The notes under the pieces are model-generated. The model made no database searches, was not told the DNA's origin, and saw nothing but the letters and a program-made list of their open reading frames with translations. From the NCBI GenBank assembly GCA_036939755.1, contig JALLAZ010002189.1:1-10326 (forward strand): DNA of 10,326 nucleotides, in the 5' to 3' direction. The number at the start of each line of letters is the position of its first letter. The stretch's first letter is position 1. Shown here one piece after another: positions 7,436 through 10,326 of the stretch. This stretch comes from Stephanodiscus triporus. Its lineage: Eukaryota > Bacillariophyta > Thalassiosirophyceae > Thalassiosirales > Thalassiosiraceae. The translations under genes and the position numbers were made by a program.

Positions 7436-7539
7436 GGTGGTATGTACATACTTCCGGGTCGTTTATCTAGCTTTGCCGCTAGATAAATGTTTGGTATGTA
7501 CATACCACCAGGTTTGGGGTCAATTATTTACCCCACATC
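7405..7539. repeat. Nested palindromic foldback element
   Basis: The outer arms TGATGTGGG (7405-7413) and CCCACATCA (7532-7540) face each other. Inside, perfect 23-bp arms CAAACCTGGTGG...CATAC (7429-7451) and GTATG...CCAGGTTTG (7494-7516) extend by three further pairs with one G:T wobble. Inside those, TTTATCTAGC (7462-7471) faces GCTAGATAAA (7478-7487) around a 6-base loop. Each 23-bp arm also contains the 12-base palindrome GTATGTACATAC. The middle zone between outer and main arms is degenerate but alignable. No coding sequence lies within. It best fits a small foldback or MITE-type mobile element; no clear target duplication was found. Confidence 0.85.
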
Positions 7540-7559
7540 AAGTACGCCTACTTACCTTG

Positions 7560-8060
7560 GCGTGATGTGAGTGGTGGGAAAGTGCGCGAACTTGCCAATT
7601 CCCCCCCCCCCCACATCAAAATCTTGATTCCGAAATCATTTTTTCAATGTCATCGCCACCGCCGCCGTTGCCACCGCAGGGAGCCCCCCCCCCTTCCTGC
7701 ATGCGTCCCTATTGTCATCGTCGTCATCGTTGTCGTTGTCACAATCGCCGCTGCCGATGACAACGCACGCGTGTCTCCCCGCTCGGTGATCGCGGAACGA
7801 CCCGTCATCTCCAACTATGGTGTGGGTGGTGTATCAGAGGATGCGGCGGGGGGGGGGTCAAGGCAGGCCCCTTGTCTTGCCGGTCGGGGTCGGCGCATCG
7901 TCGTCGTCGTTGTTGTCGGGGTAGGAGATCCTTGCGGCTCTAAATACAATGAAGATCCATTCGACGTCACTTCTACCGAATCTCCCTTCAAGCCTGGTAC
8001 ACCCGACAATATGAAAGATAGGATTGCGGCTTGAGCGCAAAAAAGTTGCCAAAATCACAG
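7560..8060. repeat. Low-complexity DNA with long C and G homopolymers
   Basis: A 12-base C run lies at 7601-7612, a 10-base C run at 7684-7693 and a 10-base G run at 7848-7857. GTC/GTT triplet runs lie at 7719-7740 and 7898-7917. An open frame on the plus strand (7567-8034) encodes mostly low-complexity sequence including a valine/isoleucine run; its last 35 codons are less repetitive but not recognised. CCCACATCA from the neighbouring foldback appears again around 7610. Confidence 0.65.
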
Positions 8061-8670
8061 GAAGAGGCGTGAAAAGTCACTCGGGAATATTCCTTGATGC
8101 AAATACATGTTTTAGGGAGAAGGGCGGTCCGCCTCCTCCTCTGTTTCCTGGATGTCCACGTCCTCACGTGGCAATGCTGCTCACGTGCCGCCAACAGTGT
8201 TTTGCATCATAAACAACTGATGATATGAATAGTGTACGATAATACGAGCAACAACGATTGCTAATGATTCTAAATGAAATAAAGAGGACTTCGATTGGCT
8301 AGTAATGCTGGGATTTGCCCTGCATCAAATTTTAATGACTGTACATGTATTCCTAGTAGCATCTTCTCTTATCGGTGTTGTTCTCTCTTTAAACTGCTCA
8401 TCGTGGGCGCTGCATAGCGAGGAAATAATGCATACGATACCGGGCCAAAATACTGTTTGGCATTGTTAATGGACCATTTCAGAAAGTCTTTGCCTTTAGG
8501 GGGTACTATTGCATAAGACCTATTGGCTGCGAGAATCAGTGCAATCGGTCCACGAAACGCGCAAAAATAATTTCGTCGCAAGACGTAAGATCCCCTACAC
8601 AATCTGCAATAAAGTGATTTTATTCGCATTCCCATTCTGGTCTTCCCTTGTAAGATTTGACCTCCATGCA
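8061..8670. other. No recognised gene; possible continuation of transposase relic
   Basis: Nothing is recognised on the plus strand. On the minus strand an open frame (8369-8671) begins about where transposase similarity fades and encodes a non-repetitive peptide with RGPIALILAANRSYAIVPP and FLKWSINNAKQYFG. It is not like the downstream part of the transposase family as I recall it. It may be decayed sequence of the same element, another element, or chance. Two CTCACGTG words lie near 8163 and 8181. Confidence 0.45.
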
Positions 8671-9761
8671 CTCATCCATCCCCCCCTTACTATTCAGACC
8701 GATTGTAATCGGAAATGACTGAACCTCCTCATGTCCGAATATTGCTTGTACATCAAGTGTGTACCGAATGGTCTCGACGCGGATCGCTTCGGCTTCGTCG
8801 GTTTGCGCTGCCGTCTGAAATTGAAAGTGGGGGGAATCGGTCCGCCCGCTGAGTTGCTTCCGCTGATCATCGTCGTCATGAGCGCTGATTTTGACGTCGC
8901 TCTTCCGAGCTGAGGAAAGCAAATGTTGTAATAGGTGACAGTCGGACGGCCTCCCTGATTTCCATTGCTCCCGCCGAGAGATATGCATATTTCGTCCATG
9001 TTGAGGTTTCGATGCATATCATGAGCTCACCATCTGCATCATACGTGGCAAATCCGAACTCAACTAAAAATTTCTCCAAGCTGTCAAACCATAGGTTCAA
9101 ATTTTGATACATCGTCCACCTAACAAGACGGTCCTCGGCACAATTCAATTTCTCCACGTGGATATCTTGCGCAGTGTCGTGAAGTAGCCGATCAAGGAGT
9201 TTTCCTGCCTCAGATGTTTTGATGTCCATTGTTTTGACCAGCATAGTTGTCAATTTTTACGTGAGTTATCACCGGAGCATGCATTCATCCCGTTAATCGG
9301 AATAAGACTGGATAACGCTTCGCAAAGCAATTTGTATGTCCACTCCAATAGGTTGCCACTTGTGCCCATCTTCTTAGGGGATACATTCACCAGCCCCTCC
9401 TTTGCGTATCAGTGTATTGTAGTAAAACTTGGCCCGACACCACAATAATTTTTTTGATATGATCATGCACTTGCCTCAACGACATCGGGGCCCCTTCAGG
9501 TTTCTCCATTTCATGTGTGTATAGTTGCACGACATCAACGATGCTGGGAGGGAGTGAGGCAGGAGGGAGTAATGCGGCCATTGCTCTCTTGCCGCCGGGA
9601 ATGCATCTGGCTATAATTTTCTGCATACTTTTGTTTTTGATGTCTTTTGTCGAAAATTTTGCTACTAGCATCGCCTCTTGCACTGTGAGGTTGGGCGCCT
9701 TCAGGAGGGTCTTAACAGCAATTTTGAACTTAGCCTTGAGCGCAGCACTCTTCTTCGACAT
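8671..9761 (-). pseudogene. Decayed DDE-superfamily transposase (diatom-type)
   Basis: From ATG at 9761 the minus strand reads MSKKSAALKAKFKIAVKTLL, NLTVQEAML and KSMQKIIARCIPGG, a basic helix-turn-helix type amino terminus. A T7 run (9449-9455) marks a frame change, after which GVGPSFTTIH, a TGA (9409-9411), GLVNVSPKKMG and SSLIPINGM follow. Next, in another frame, come LLDRLLHDTAQDIHVEKLN and RWTMYQNLNLWFDSLEKFL. A further frame gives NLNMDEICISLGGSNGN, probably the first catalytic aspartate (codon 8994-8996), and TSKSALMTTMISGSNSAG. A G6 run (8829-8834) marks the last shift to FQFQTAAQTDE, FGHEEV and GLNSKGGMDE. The later catalytic residues are not found. The wording recalls a large hypothetical protein family expanded in centric diatoms; this is from memory. 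At least five frame segments make it non-functional. Confidence 0.72.
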
Positions 9762-9889
9762 GTTGCGCAACAGTGTGTACTGATGTGAAACAGAATTGAT
9801 GCGTTATTAACGAAGATATAAGCAAAAGACACATGTGCTACGGTTAGGCTATGGTGGTTTGTGCATGCACTAACACTTTTATGGCGCGA

Positions 9890-9941
9890 TTTTGACTGGC
9901 AAGACTTGGTCGGCCGACAAAGACCACTTCTTAGGTCAAAA
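9890..9941. repeat. Nested palindrome upstream of the transposase relic
   Basis: TTTTGAC (9890-9896) faces GTCAAAA (9935-9941). Between them lies the perfect 10-base palindrome GTCGGCCGAC (9909-9918). It sits 130-180 bp upstream of the transposase start, where a terminal repeat or transposase binding site could lie, but no matching copy was found on the far side. Confidence 0.6.
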
Positions 9942-10065
9942 TGACCGCCAGCTCACGCTGCACATGCTGATGCACTTTGTTGGGGCGAGTAATTTAGTTC
10001 TAAGTCCCATTATTATTTAACAATTTCGGGCGTACATAGGAGTACGTTGTCTTTTTGGCGCTGTT

Positions 10066-10104
10066 TCAGGACCCGGGTTAAACTCGTACGATACCATATT
10101 GTAA
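10066..10104 (+). repeat. Dispersed motif, copy 2
   Basis: TCAGGACCCGGGTTAAACTCGT, with GATACCATA following, is the more compact partner of 6838-6876. It is followed by a small hairpin, TACCAT (10092-10097) facing ATGGTA (10106-10111). Confidence 0.65.
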
Positions 10105-10201
10105 AATGGTACAATAAAGTGACTCCGAGTTACTCTCTACAGTTTTATCTTGTGGTGACGTCAAGGAGGTCTCCGAGAGATCATATAATATACAAGCTGA
10201 T

Positions 10202-10284
10202 AGGGGCTGCGCCCCTGGCTTGGTTAATGGTTGACAAAGTACGTACATTCGTACCTTGATACTTACTCTACACTAGGTAGAGTA
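10202..10284. repeat. Small hairpins near the right edge
   Basis: AGGGGC (10202-10207) faces GCCCCT (10211-10216) around a 3-base loop. TACTCTAC (10264-10271) faces GTAGAGTA (10277-10284) around a 5-base loop. The surrounding 250 bases are rich in GTAC words. No gene is seen between 9762 and the window end. Confidence 0.65.
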
Positions 10285-10326
10285 CGTAGACGTCATTAAT
10301 GCCGGTACGATAATATGCCATTAATG

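Noticed and set aside
7567..8034. 155-codon open frame on the plus strand
   Set aside because: It is built mainly from C/G homopolymers and GTC/GTT triplets, has no recognisable domain, and the opposite strand is also open. Its last 35 codons look less repetitive but are not enough to call a gene.
8300..8330. tRNA-like wording around the GCTGGGATTTGCCC segment
   Set aside because: No acceptor stem or paired arms can be formed around it.
1..10326. tRNA, rRNA, CRISPR array, or a multi-gene defence or biosynthetic system
   Set aside because: No tRNA box pair, rRNA sequence, regularly spaced identical repeats or cluster of intact genes was seen. The structured signals are mobile-element relics and non-coding palindromes.

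Overview
This window looks like a repeat-rich, gene-poor piece of a eukaryotic nuclear genome, most likely a diatom. Two observations point that way. The left third is a decayed Ty1/copia retrotransposon whose integrase, reverse transcriptase and RNase H wording resembles the diatom CoDi type (for example VDEM at the first integrase aspartate, VIWMGRMYH, ISWIDDN, GRSDSDYAKD). The right end carries a decayed DDE transposase that resembles, from memory, a protein family expanded in centric diatoms. Both assignments rest on recalled family wording and no search was run. No intact cellular gene, tRNA, rRNA or CRISPR array was found.

Layout. Positions 1-28 are the start of a 3' LTR (minus-strand sense), preceded by a six-G polypurine tract at 29-34. 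Positions 35 to about 3420, minus strand, are the copia pol relic. In coding order it has a GAG-pre-integrase zinc finger, integrase, reverse transcriptase and RNase H; gag, protease and the 5' LTR are missing. One reading frame carries integrase core, RT and the first half of RNase H for about 2.1 kb, broken only by four nonsense codons, while the amino-terminal part has several small frame changes. A 282-bp TG...CA element at 445-726 with a 5-bp target duplication splits RNase H and is best read as a nested solo LTR of another copia element.

Positions 3421-8670 hold no recognisable gene. They contain a 49-bp tandem duplication (3683-3780), a degenerate 60-bp repeat pair (3828-3885 and 4024-4088), a three-copy pyrimidine-rich minisatellite (4453-4685), trinucleotide-rich DNA, a strong 13-bp hairpin (5216-5260), an AT-rich inverted repeat (6137-6184), a nested palindrome with 23-bp perfect arms (7429-7516) inside a larger foldback (about 7405-7539), and long C/G homopolymers. 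Small motifs such as TTTATCTAGC and ACTATTCCTACG recur in several of these spots.

Positions 8671-9761, minus strand, hold the DDE transposase relic, in at least five frame segments with one in-frame stop. Upstream of its start is a palindrome-rich stretch (9890-9941). The final 250 bases are rich in GTAC and small hairpins, and share a motif with 6838-6876.

The overall picture is a graveyard of mobile elements with one insertion nested in another, rather than a working gene cluster.
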